DNA from: JACDAL01 sp035646635
Lineage (GTDB): Bacteria; Actinomycetota; CADDZG01; WHSQ01
Direction: 5' to 3'
NCBI GenBank assembly: GCA_035646635.1
Contig: DASRPA010000193.1
Span: 1 to 17,451, forward strand
Length of the DNA stretch: 17,451 nucleotides
Position 1 is the stretch's first letter. Every line of letters begins with the position of its first letter. The notes beneath the pieces were generated by a model. That model saw only the letters and a program-made list of their open reading frames with translations. It searched no databases and had not been told where the DNA came from. Shown here one piece after another: positions 1-7,767 of the stretch. The position numbers were made by a program, and so were the translations under genes.

Positions 1-626
1 TGATCGAGCATCACCAACCCCACAGCATCGGCGGCGCCGGCGAGCGCGCGGGTGAAGGCGAGATCCTCAGGGCTCGGGCTCGGATCTCCCGAGGGGTGCG
101 TGTGGACCAGCGCGAAGGCCGAGCCACCGCAGCGAAGAACCATGGTGAGCACTTCCTTCGCGTCGAGCAGGCAGCGACTCTCGGTACCTTTAGAGATGGG
201 TTCAATCCTTAGAACTCGATGAGACGCGTTGAGCACCACCACAAACGATTCCTCTCGGCCCGGATCGGTGATGCTCCGGCGAACGACCGCGGCGATGTCG
301 CCGGCATCCCGGAGGCGAGCGGCCGAAGGGATCTCAACGGCTGCCGCCCGCCGACCCAGCTCGAAGGCGGCCATGAGCGAAGACGCCTTGGCCGGGCCTA
401 TGGCATGGGTTTCAGCCAAATGGGGAAGCCCCCTCCCGGCGAGCGACCCCAGGCCGCCGTGGTCGGCCAGCAGCTCGTGGGCGAGCTCGAGGGCATTCCG
501 ACCCGGGGCTCCGCTGCGCAGTACTAGCGCCACCAGCTCGGCGTCGGTTAGGGCAACCGGCCCGAGGCGGTCGAGGCGCTCACGCGGCCTGTCCCGCTCG
601 GCTATCTGGGCCATGGATACCGTCAT
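1..626 (-). CDS. radC: RadC family JAB/MPN-domain protein, 3' end missing
   Basis: This is a RadC (UPF0758) protein; the historical link to DNA repair is weak and the biochemical role is still unclear. About 208 residues lie in the window. Residues ~14-50 carry the family N-terminal signature (RPRERL, then LTDAEL), followed by a helix-hairpin-helix-like segment. The JAMM metal motif H-T-H-P-S-G-D starts at about residue 175, with the downstream aspartate at about 188 in the expected place. The C-terminal ~15-20 residues run off the left edge. The ATG at 626 is preferred because a GGGTGG stretch lies just upstream; an in-frame ATG at 614 has no such signal and is the alternative. It is divergent from hsdM with a 94-bp gap, so the two may share a promoter region. 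Family assignment is firm. A role with the neighbouring R-M genes is not shown. Confidence 0.93.
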   Translation of the reverse strand, partial: MTVSMAQIAERDRPRERLDRLGPVALTDAELVALVLRSGAPGRNALELAHELLADHGGLGSLAGRGLPHLAETHAIGPAKASSLMAAFELGRRAAAVEIPSAARLRDAGDIAAVVRRSITDPGREESFVVVLNASHRVLRIEPISKGTESRCLLDAKEVLTMVLRCGGSAFALVHTHPSGDPSPSPEDLAFTRALAGAADAVGLVMLD

Positions 627-700
627 TCAGCCACCCTAGGGATCAGGTGTGACATTCATCCCCCGAGGTGTCGTACCGGCTCGTTACCATTGTCCTTAGA

Positions 701-709
701 GGAGGAGGT
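701..709 (+). promoter_or_regulatory. Strong Shine-Dalgarno of the type I R-M operon
   Basis: The sequence GGAGGAGGT lies 11 bases before the GTG at 721 and supports that start for hsdM. The rest of the radC-hsdM gap (627-720) must hold the operon promoter. A TACCAT at 685-690 fits a loose actinobacterial -10 pattern (TAnnnT), but no convincing -35 was found, so no promoter is called. Confidence 0.7.
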
Positions 710-720
710 CCCAAGAGGAC

Positions 721-2772
721 GTGAACCACGGCCAGATCGTTTCATTCATATGGGGCGTTGCGGATCTCATTCGCGACACCTTCAGGCGCGGCAAGTATCA
801 GGACATCATCCTTCCGCTCACCGTCCTCCGGCGCCTCGACTGCGTACTCGCCTCAAGCAAAGAGAAGGTCCTGGAAACCAATGCGAGAATGCAGGCCAAG
901 GGCCTCGAGAACCCCGACCAATTGCTGCGCAAGGCCTCCGCGTACGCCTTCTACAGCACCTCTCCCTACGACTTCGACAAGCTTCTGGCCGACGCACCCA
1001 ACCTCAAGAGCAATCTTAACAACTACATCAGTGGGTTTTCGCCCAACATGGGCGAGGTACTGGACCGATTCGATTTTCCCAACACGATCCAGAAGCTCGA
1101 TGAGTCCGGACTCCTGTTCAAAGTGGTCGAGCGATTCAAGGGTGTCGACCTTCACCCCGGGCTCGTCGACAACGCCACGATGGGCACCATTTTCGAAGAG
1201 CTGATTCGCAAGTTCAACGAGGCCCTCAACGAGAACCCCGGCGAGCACTTCACTCCCCGCGACGTCGTCCATCTCATGGTCGAGCTGTTGCTCGCCGGCG
1301 ACGACGAGCGGCTATCCAACCCCGACCTAGTCGTGAAGATCTGCGATCCTTGCTGTGGTTCGGGCGGCATGCTCACGATTGCCAAAGAGCAGATCGAGGC
1401 GTCCGACGCCAAGCACGCACAGGTCCACCTCTTCGGCCAAGAGGTGAATCCAGAAACCTACGCAATTTGCAAGTCCGACCTGTTCATGAAATCGACCGAC
1501 GGCCGCGACGGCGAGAACATATCGTTCGGCTCCACACTCGCTAACGACCGCCACGGCGATCTCCGCTTCGAGTACCTCATCGCGAATCCTCCCTACGGCA
1601 AGGACTGGAAGGGCGACGAGCAAGGCGTTCGCGCCGAGCACGAGAAGGGTGAGGCCGGGCGCTTCTCCCCCGGCCTCCCGCGCATCTCCGACGGACAACT
1701 ATTGTTCCTACAGCACATGCTTTCCCGCATGGCGCCCTCGGAGGAGGGTGGGGGCCGCGTCGCAATCATCATGAACGGATCGCCGCTGTTCACCGGCGAC
1801 GCCGGCAGCGGAGAGAGTGAGATCCGCCGGTGGGTCATCGAGAACGACTGGCTCGAGGCGATCATCGCCCTGCCCGAGCAACTCTTCTACAACACCGGCA
1901 TCGCCACCTATGTGTGGGTAATGACCAACCGCAAGCCTTCCGAGCGCAAGGGCAAGATCCAACTGGTCGATGCCACCTCGTTCTGGGCTCCGGGGGCCGC
2001 GGCCGACAACCGCCGCAGCCTCGGCGACAAGAGAAGACACGTCCCGAAACCGAAGGCCCAAGAGATCGTCGATCTCTATGGCGCCTTAGACGAGCAAGAT
2101 CACTCCAAGGTCTTTGATAACGAGGGCTTCGGCTATCGCAAGATCACCGTCGAGCGCCCGCTGAGACTCAACTTCCAGGCCTCGCCCGAGCGGATCGCCC
2201 GCCTCGACGACCAGGGGGCGTTTGCCAAACTGGCGGTAAGCAGGAAGACGGACGACAAAGCCAAAGCCCTCGAGGAGCAGGAGGGCAGACGGCGCCAGGA
2301 CGAGCTACGCATGTTGCTGGGCTCGCTGCCCGACACACTTCACTGCGATCGGTCCGAGTTCACGGCCCTGCTGGACGAGCGGCTCGAACGGGCGAAGTTC
2401 AAGCTCCCGGCGCCACTCCGGAAGGCGGTCCTCGCGGCCCTGTCGGAACGGGACGAGGAGGCGGCGATCTGCCGGGACAAGGACGGCAACCCCGAGCCCG
2501 ACCCTGGCCTCCGCGACTTCGAGAACGTCCCGCTCGGCGAGAGCGTATGCGACTTCTTCGATCGCGAAGTAAAGCCGTACGTGGAGGACGCCTGGATCAA
2601 CGAGGCCGTGCGTGACGGCAAAGACGGCGAGATGGGCAAGATAGGCTACGAGATCAACTTCAACCGCCACTTCTACGTCTACGAACCGCCGCGGCCGCTG
2701 GAGGAGATAAGGGCCGAGATCCGGGAGCTGGAGAACGAGGTCGCCGGGCTGCTAGCGCAGGTCACGGAATGA
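721..2772 (+). CDS. hsdM: Type I restriction-modification DNA methyltransferase subunit HsdM
   Basis: This is the N6-adenine methyltransferase subunit of a type I R-M complex; with HsdS it methylates the host target sites using S-adenosylmethionine. It has 683 residues. An N-terminal helical HsdM domain (about 1-165) precedes the catalytic Rossmann domain. Motif I is DPCCGSGG at residues 209-216 (AdoMet binding) and motif IV is NPPY at 289-292 (the adenine-N6 active site). The C-terminal ~200 residues are charged and helical, including a segment near 520-560 rich in E, R and Q, as in the longer HsdM subfamily. The start is GTG with a strong SD. The stop overlaps the ATG of hsdS (ATGA), indicating translational coupling. 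Both catalytic motifs are intact and no frameshift is seen, so an active enzyme is likely. The target sequence cannot be read from the gene. Confidence 0.96.
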   Translation: MNHGQIVSFIWGVADLIRDTFRRGKYQDIILPLTVLRRLDCVLASSKEKVLETNARMQAKGLENPDQLLRKASAYAFYSTSPYDFDKLLADAPNLKSNLNNYISGFSPNMGEVLDRFDFPNTIQKLDESGLLFKVVERFKGVDLHPGLVDNATMGTIFEELIRKFNEALNENPGEHFTPRDVVHLMVELLLAGDDERLSNPDLVVKICDPCCGSGGMLTIAKEQIEASDAKHAQVHLFGQEVNPETYAICKSDLFMKSTDGRDGENISFGSTLANDRHGDLRFEYLIANPPYGKDWKGDEQGVRAEHEKGEAGRFSPGLPRISDGQLLFLQHMLSRMAPSEEGGGRVAIIMNGSPLFTGDAGSGESEIRRWVIENDWLEAIIALPEQLFYNTGIATYVWVMTNRKPSERKGKIQLVDATSFWAPGAAADNRRSLGDKRRHVPKPKAQEIVDLYGALDEQDHSKVFDNEGFGYRKITVERPLRLNFQASPERIARLDDQGAFAKLAVSRKTDDKAKALEEQEGRRRQDELRMLLGSLPDTLHCDRSEFTALLDERLERAKFKLPAPLRKAVLAALSERDEEAAICRDKDGNPEPDPGLRDFENVPLGESVCDFFDREVKPYVEDAWINEAVRDGKDGEMGKIGYEINFNRHFYVYEPPRPLEEIRAEIRELENEVAGLLAQVTE

Positions 2773-4001
2773 ACCCGCCTCTCGGAGCGCTGTGGCCGCG
2801 GATGAAGACCCTCTGTCGTGAGCCACCGGTCTATGGAGCAAATGTGCCGCCCGATACGTACGTGGGTGATGGCCTACGCTTTCTTCGTACTTCTGACATA
2901 TCAGCAGGAGGCGAAGTGCACTCTCTCGCGCCCGTATTCGTAGACCCGGCAGCCGTTGAAACAAGGCATCTGCTTCGCCCAGGGGACTTGCTCATCTCGC
3001 GTAGCGGAACCCTGGGGCGCGCCGCCGTCTACGAATCTACCTTCAGGACAGCGACCCACGCCGGATACCTGGTCCGGTTTCGACTCCGTGTAGGAGTTGA
3101 CTCCAAGTTCGTCTGGTATGCGGCTCAAAGCGCCTCTTTTCAGGCCCAAATCCGCCGCGATACGATTGAATCGACGATCGGGAACTTCAATGCGCAAAAG
3201 ATGGGTGATCTGCGCGTCCCTTGTCCCCCTTTCGACGAGCAGCGGGCGACCGTGCGGTTCCTTGACGAAAAGACAGCCAAGATCGTCACCCTGATCGCGA
3301 AGAAGCAGCGGTTGACCGCTCTCCTCAGTGAGGAGCTTCGAGCAGTGGCCACGGCGGCAATTTGGCCAAATCAACTTCCTCCTGGATGGGCATACTCATC
3401 GCTCATGCATCTTGTGCCGCCGGGCCGTCCAATCATGTACGGAATCGTCTTGCCGGGTCCCGACGTCCTCGAAGGAGTTCCTATAGTCAAAGGTGGGGAT
3501 GTCACCCAAGAACGGCTCGAAGAGAGGCTCCTCAACAAAACGACCTTCGAGATAGAGGCGCCTTATGCGCGCTCAAGGTTGAAAGGACGAGATCTCTTAT
3601 TGACAATTCGTGGACAATACGGAGATTCAGCCTTGGTACCAAATGACCTTGCCGGAGCCAACATCACGCAGGACGTCGCTCGAGTTGCTCCTAAGGAGAA
3701 TATCCTTGGAGAATGGCTTCTGCATGTGCTGCAGTCCGAGACAATCAGGAGCAAGATTGTTTCCGAAGCGCTTGGAGCCGCGGTCAAGGGCGTCAACATC
3801 AGAACCGTGAAACGCTTCGTCGTTCCAGTCCCTCCTCTTGATGAGCAGCAGAGAATAGCCAATCAGCTCGACAAGGCCTCGCAGCAGGTTGCTTCGTCTC
3901 AAGCTACTCTGGCGAAAGCGGTCGAGCGGTTGAAAGAGTACCGGGCGGCTCTCATCACGGCTGCCGTTACCGGGCAAATCGATATCCCGGGGACCGCATA
4001 G
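2769..4001 (+). CDS. hsdS: Type I restriction-modification specificity subunit HsdS
   Basis: This is the DNA-recognition subunit that determines the bipartite target of the complex. It has 410 residues in the classic two-half plan: target recognition domain 1 (about 20-150), a central conserved helical spacer beginning PPFDEQR at ~153 and running to ~198, target recognition domain 2 (about 203-352), and a second conserved helix beginning PPLDEQQ at ~355 and ending near residue 405. The matched DEQ-containing helices are the spacers that set the distance between the two half-sites. Two full recognition domains imply a full-length, non-truncated subunit. It overlaps hsdM by 4 bp, and its TAG stop shares one base with the GTG of hsdR. 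The DNA is visibly more A/T-rich than hsdM and hsdR, as often seen for recognition domains that diversify or are exchanged between strains. Confidence 0.95.
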   Translation: MNPPLGALWPRMKTLCREPPVYGANVPPDTYVGDGLRFLRTSDISAGGEVHSLAPVFVDPAAVETRHLLRPGDLLISRSGTLGRAAVYESTFRTATHAGYLVRFRLRVGVDSKFVWYAAQSASFQAQIRRDTIESTIGNFNAQKMGDLRVPCPPFDEQRATVRFLDEKTAKIVTLIAKKQRLTALLSEELRAVATAAIWPNQLPPGWAYSSLMHLVPPGRPIMYGIVLPGPDVLEGVPIVKGGDVTQERLEERLLNKTTFEIEAPYARSRLKGRDLLLTIRGQYGDSALVPNDLAGANITQDVARVAPKENILGEWLLHVLQSETIRSKIVSEALGAAVKGVNIRTVKRFVVPVPPLDEQQRIANQLDKASQQVASSQATLAKAVERLKEYRAALITAAVTGQIDIPGTA

Positions 4002-7000
4002 TGGCTCTCGATATCTCCGAGCGGAACTTCGAGGAAGCTGTGGAGGCCGGGCTCCTAAGGGGCGGACCCGACGCTCCGACCATGGCGTCGGGGCTTGCAA
4101 CTTCGGCCCCCCCGTACGGACTCTATGTGGCCGGCGGCTATCACAAACGGCCATGGCAGAAGTACGACCGGGCGCTGTGCCTCGACCCCGAAATGGCGGT
4201 CGCCTTCATCCAGGCGACTCAGCCGAAGAGGTGGGAACAGCTCACCTCCCACTACAAGGAGGAGACACGAGAACGCTTCCTACGGCGGCTCTCGTCCGAG
4301 GTCGGCAAGCGCGGGCTGCTCGACGTCTTTCGCAAGGGCGTCAAAGACGCCGGCATCAAATTCGCCCTCGTCTACTTCCGGCCCGCGAGCAGTCTTAACC
4401 CGGAGCTCCAAACTCTCTACGAGGGCAACATTTTCTCTGTGGTCAGGCAATTGCGCTACAGCACCAAGGCTGAGAGCTCGCTCGATGTCACGCTGTTCCT
4501 GAACGGACTGCCCCTCTTCACCGCCGAGCTCAAGAACCTATTCAACGGCCAAGACGTGAACGACGCGATTCATCAGTACCGACACGACCGCGACCCACGT
4601 GAGCCGCTGCTCGCCTTCGGGCGCTGCCTCGCACACTTCGCCGTCGACCCGCTGGTGGCCTATGTGACAACGATGCTCGAGGGTCCTCAAACTCGCTTTC
4701 TCCCCTTCAATCAGGGCTACAACAATGGGGCCGGGAATCCCCCGCGCAAGACCGGCTTCCCCACCGAATACCTGTGGGAGCACGTGTGGTCGAAGGACTC
4801 GGTGCTCGAGCTGATCCAGCGCTTCATTCACGTAGTCGAGGAAGAGGACGACAAGAGCAGAAAGACCGGCAAGCGCTGGCTGATCTTCCCCCGCTATCAT
4901 CAGCTCGACGCGGTGCGGCGGCTGATCGGCGACGCGCTCCAGCGCGGAGCCGGCGAGAACTACCTGATCCAGCACAGCGCCGGGAGCGGCAAGTCGAACA
5001 CGATCGCGTGGCTCGCGCACCAGCTCTCGACCCTGCACGATGCGTCGGACGAGCGCACATTCGACTCGATCATCGTGGTCACCGACCGCAGGGTGCTCGA
5101 CCGCCAGCTTCAGCGGACCATCCGCCAGTTCGAGCAGACCCTGGGCCTAGTCGAAAACATCGATCACACCTCCCGCCAATTGAAAGACGCCTTGGAGGCG
5201 GGCAAAACCATCATTGTGACCACTCTACAGAAGTTCCCAATGATCGTGAGAGAGATGGGCGAGCTACCCCAGAAGCGCTTCGCTCTCATCATCGACGAGG
5301 CTCACTCGTCACAGAGCGGCGAGAGTTCACGCATGATGCACGAAGTGCTATCGGCAACCTCGCTCGAGGAGGCAGAGGAAAAGGACAAGGTCGAGGAAGA
5401 TCTCGAGGACCGGATCTTGCGGAGTGCTCAAGCCCATGGCCCGATGGACAACGTCTCCATGTTCGCGTTCACAGCCACACCTAAGGAGAAGACGCTTCAG
5501 CTGTTCGGTCAAAAGCAGCCGGACGGCAGCTACGCCCCCTTTTCTCTGTACTCAATGAAGCAGGCAATCCAAGAGCGCTTCATCATGGACATCCTGCAGA
5601 ATTACACGACTTACGGTGTCTATTGGAACCTACTCAAGAAAGTGGAGAACGATCCCCGCTACGACTCCCAGAAGGCGAAGTACCTGGCCCGGCTGTTCGC
5701 CGACCTGCATCCACACGCCATCAAAGAGAAGGTGGCGGTCATGGTGGAGCACTTCAGCGAGCACTCGGCTCACCGGATCGAGGGGCGGGCCAAGGCGATG
5801 ATCGTCACGCGCTCCCGCCTCCACGCGGTCAATACTGCTCTTGAGCTGAAGAAGTATCTGGCGAAACAGGGCCATCCCCATAAGGCATTGGTCGCCTTCT
5901 CCGGCACGGTGAGGGACGGCGGGCTCGACTATACCGAAGCCGGGATGAACGGCTTCTCCGAGAAGCAGACCGCAACCGTGTTCAAGCAGCAGGACTACCG
6001 CTTTCTAGTCGTGGCTGAGAAATTCCAGACCGGCTTCGATGAGCCGCTGCTGCATACGATGTATGTGGACAAGAAGCTCTCCGGGCTCAATGCGGTCCAG
6101 ACGCTATCGCGCCTCAACCGCGTGCACTCTGACAAATTCGAGACGATGGTGCTCGACTTCGCCAATGAGGCCGACGATATCCAAGAGGCGTTCCAGCGCT
6201 ACTATGAGGCCTCGATCCTGTCGGAGGGGAGTGACCCCAACCTGCTCTACGATCTGCAACGCAAGTTGCTCGATCGGGAGATATTCGCCGAGGACGAGGT
6301 CTCCGCCTTTGCCGTGGTGTACTTCAACCCCGACGCCACCCAGGACCGGCTCTATGGAGTGCTGGTAGAGCCGGCACAGCGCTTCGGGGACCTAGGGGAC
6401 GAAGAGAGGGCCGCGTTTCGCAAGGACCTCGCCTCGTTCACAAGGATGTACGCGTTCCTCTCGCAGGTGATCACTTTCATCGACTCAGACCTCGAGTCCC
6501 TCTACCACTTCTCCCGGTACCTGCTGCGGCGGCTCCCCGGAGAGGAGAAGGGCCTCCCCTTGGAGGTGCAACAGGCCATCGACCTCGCCTCCTTCAGCAT
6601 CCGGCAGCTCTCCAGTGGGATGCCCCCGCTGGAGCCGGGAAAGGGCGAGCTCAAACCCCTCACCGGAGGAAGCGACCAAATTGCTCTGATCGAGGAGAAA
6701 GAGCCGCTGTCCCGAATCATCGAAGAGCTCAACGAGCGCTTCGGAACCGAGTTCTCGGACGACGATCGGGTGTTCATCGAAGAGCTCGAGAATCGCCTGG
6801 GTCAGCATCCCGGGCTCGAAGCGAGCGTGCGGGCGAACACAGCCGAGAACGCGCGTCTGACCTTCGACCACGTCGTAGCCGATCTCTTGCAGGACATGGT
6901 CGAAACGAACTTCGAGCTCTACAAGAGGGTCACCGACGACCCTGGATTCGGCCGCTTCTTCAAGGACCTCCTCTACGGCCGCTACAGGGACAACGTCGAG

Positions 7001-7339
7001 AGCACCCCGCCGGGCCCCAAGAAGCCTGCCTTTGTGGATGCCGTCGCCGAGGCGTTGATCCAAGAGATGTCGCCGCAGAAACTGATCCTGTTCGGTTCCG
7101 GGGCCGGTGGAGAGATGGACGAGGACAGCGATCTCGATCTGCTCGTCGTGATGGACGAGGTCGCCGATCAGCACGCCGAGATGGTGCGGGCCTACGATGC
7201 TCTCCGAGGCCTCAAAGGCAGGCCATCGATCGACCTCTTGGTTTTCTCTCGCGCCGATGTCGACCGATGGGGAGAGGTCGTGGGGCACATCATCAACGAG
7301 GCGCTGACTGGGGGCCGAGTCCTCTATGACGCCGCTTGA
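4001..7339 (+). CDS. hsdR: Type I restriction subunit HsdR with C-terminal MNT nucleotidyltransferase domain
   Basis: This is the ATP-dependent translocase/endonuclease subunit of the type I complex, 1112 residues. The N-terminal nuclease shows D162 and E176-x-K178 (inside LPLFTAELKN), the D/ExK spacing of type I R subunits. The SF2 motor follows: Walker A GSGKS at 328-332, DEAH at 432-435, TATP at 491-494, and the arginine-finger motif in QTLSRLNR at 700-707. The usual HsdR helical tail ends near E1000. After a short Pro/Gly/Lys linker (1001-1008) comes a domain not normal for HsdR: FGS at 1031-1033 and SDLDLLVV at 1043-1050, giving G-S-x10-D-x-D, with a third acidic residue D1078. This is a minimal nucleotidyltransferase (MNT) domain. 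The reading frame is uninterrupted across the junction. The GTG start at 4001 overlaps the hsdS stop by one base. The last 14 bp overlap the HEPN gene. Confidence 0.95.
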   Translation: MALDISERNFEEAVEAGLLRGGPDAPTMASGLATSAPPYGLYVAGGYHKRPWQKYDRALCLDPEMAVAFIQATQPKRWEQLTSHYKEETRERFLRRLSSEVGKRGLLDVFRKGVKDAGIKFALVYFRPASSLNPELQTLYEGNIFSVVRQLRYSTKAESSLDVTLFLNGLPLFTAELKNLFNGQDVNDAIHQYRHDRDPREPLLAFGRCLAHFAVDPLVAYVTTMLEGPQTRFLPFNQGYNNGAGNPPRKTGFPTEYLWEHVWSKDSVLELIQRFIHVVEEEDDKSRKTGKRWLIFPRYHQLDAVRRLIGDALQRGAGENYLIQHSAGSGKSNTIAWLAHQLSTLHDASDERTFDSIIVVTDRRVLDRQLQRTIRQFEQTLGLVENIDHTSRQLKDALEAGKTIIVTTLQKFPMIVREMGELPQKRFALIIDEAHSSQSGESSRMMHEVLSATSLEEAEEKDKVEEDLEDRILRSAQAHGPMDNVSMFAFTATPKEKTLQLFGQKQPDGSYAPFSLYSMKQAIQERFIMDILQNYTTYGVYWNLLKKVENDPRYDSQKAKYLARLFADLHPHAIKEKVAVMVEHFSEHSAHRIEGRAKAMIVTRSRLHAVNTALELKKYLAKQGHPHKALVAFSGTVRDGGLDYTEAGMNGFSEKQTATVFKQQDYRFLVVAEKFQTGFDEPLLHTMYVDKKLSGLNAVQTLSRLNRVHSDKFETMVLDFANEADDIQEAFQRYYEASILSEGSDPNLLYDLQRKLLDREIFAEDEVSAFAVVYFNPDATQDRLYGVLVEPAQRFGDLGDEERAAFRKDLASFTRMYAFLSQVITFIDSDLESLYHFSRYLLRRLPGEEKGLPLEVQQAIDLASFSIRQLSSGMPPLEPGKGELKPLTGGSDQIALIEEKEPLSRIIEELNERFGTEFSDDDRVFIEELENRLGQHPGLEASVRANTAENARLTFDHVVADLLQDMVETNFELYKRVTDDPGFGRFFKDLLYGRYRDNVESTPPGPKKPAFVDAVAEALIQEMSPQKLILFGSGAGGEMDEDSDLDLLVVMDEVADQHAEMVRAYDALRGLKGRPSIDLLVFSRADVDRWGEVVGHIINEALTGGRVLYDAA
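7022..7336 (+). other. MNT (minimal nucleotidyltransferase) domain fused to HsdR
   Basis: This segment encodes residues ~1008-1112 of HsdR. It matches the pol-beta-superfamily MNT pattern: a helix, the LILFGS strand-turn, G-S-x10-D-x-D (G1032, S1033, D1044, D1046), and a later acidic strand IDLLV with D1078. All three metal-binding acidic residues are present, so catalysis is plausible. In known MNT-HEPN pairs such as MntA/HepT, the MNT protein is the antitoxin and transfers AMP to the HEPN toxin. Here the MNT is not a free protein but a tail of the restriction subunit, and the HEPN partner is encoded immediately downstream. An internal restart making a free MNT was considered; no clear start with an SD was seen near the junction. 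Confidence 0.88.
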
Positions 7340-7715
7340 TCTCGCCCGGGCCTTCCTTCAGAAGGGCGATGAGGATGAAGTGCTCCTCAGCAAGCTAGTG
7401 ACGGACACAGAAGTATCCGAATCCATCTTCGGATTTCACGTCCAGCAAGCGGCCGAGAAGTACATCAAGGCCGTCCTCGCAATGGATGCGTCACGGCCGA
7501 CACGCGCCCATGACCTAGGAGCGCTGTTGGAAGAGGCGGAGACTCTCGGACATGAGATCCCTCCTGAGATCATGGACGTGCAGTGGTTTACTCCGTTTGC
7601 CGTTCAGAACCGCTACCCGTTCTTTAACCCCGCTCCCCCGATCGATCGAGGGGGCGCTCTCGACCTCGTTCGCTTGACGCGTTCGTGGGCCGTGGGAATC
7701 GTGAGTGCCGAATGA
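7326..7715 (+). CDS. HEPN domain protein, likely partner of the HsdR-fused MNT
   Basis: A 129-residue all-helical protein of the HEPN superfamily (PF05168-like). The diagnostic helix FHVQQAAEKYIKAVL spans about residues 37-51, followed by AHDL (61-64) and TPFAVQNRYP near 89-98. These match the 'QQAAEKALKALL...THDL...RYP' pattern of HEPN proteins paired with MNT nucleotidyltransferases. The ATG lies within the last codons of hsdR (14-bp overlap), so translation is probably coupled. In MNT-HEPN modules HEPN is often a ribonuclease toxin with R-x4-6-H near its C-terminus. That motif is not seen in the C-terminal helix here; an R57-x4-H62 exists, but in the AHDL loop. The protein may therefore be a nucleotide-binding or substrate subunit and not an RNase. 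Family membership is firm; toxicity is not established. Confidence 0.9.
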   Translation: MTPLDLARAFLQKGDEDEVLLSKLVTDTEVSESIFGFHVQQAAEKYIKAVLAMDASRPTRAHDLGALLEEAETLGHEIPPEIMDVQWFTPFAVQNRYPFFNPAPPIDRGGALDLVRLTRSWAVGIVSAE

Positions 7716-7767
7716 CAGCTATGAGTCCCGCCGACATTGGCTCCCGGTATTGGGCGCGGCCGCCTTC

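Noticed and set aside
1..626. radC as a component of the defence island
   Set aside because: It is a common chromosomal gene here on the opposite strand; proximity alone does not support a shared function.
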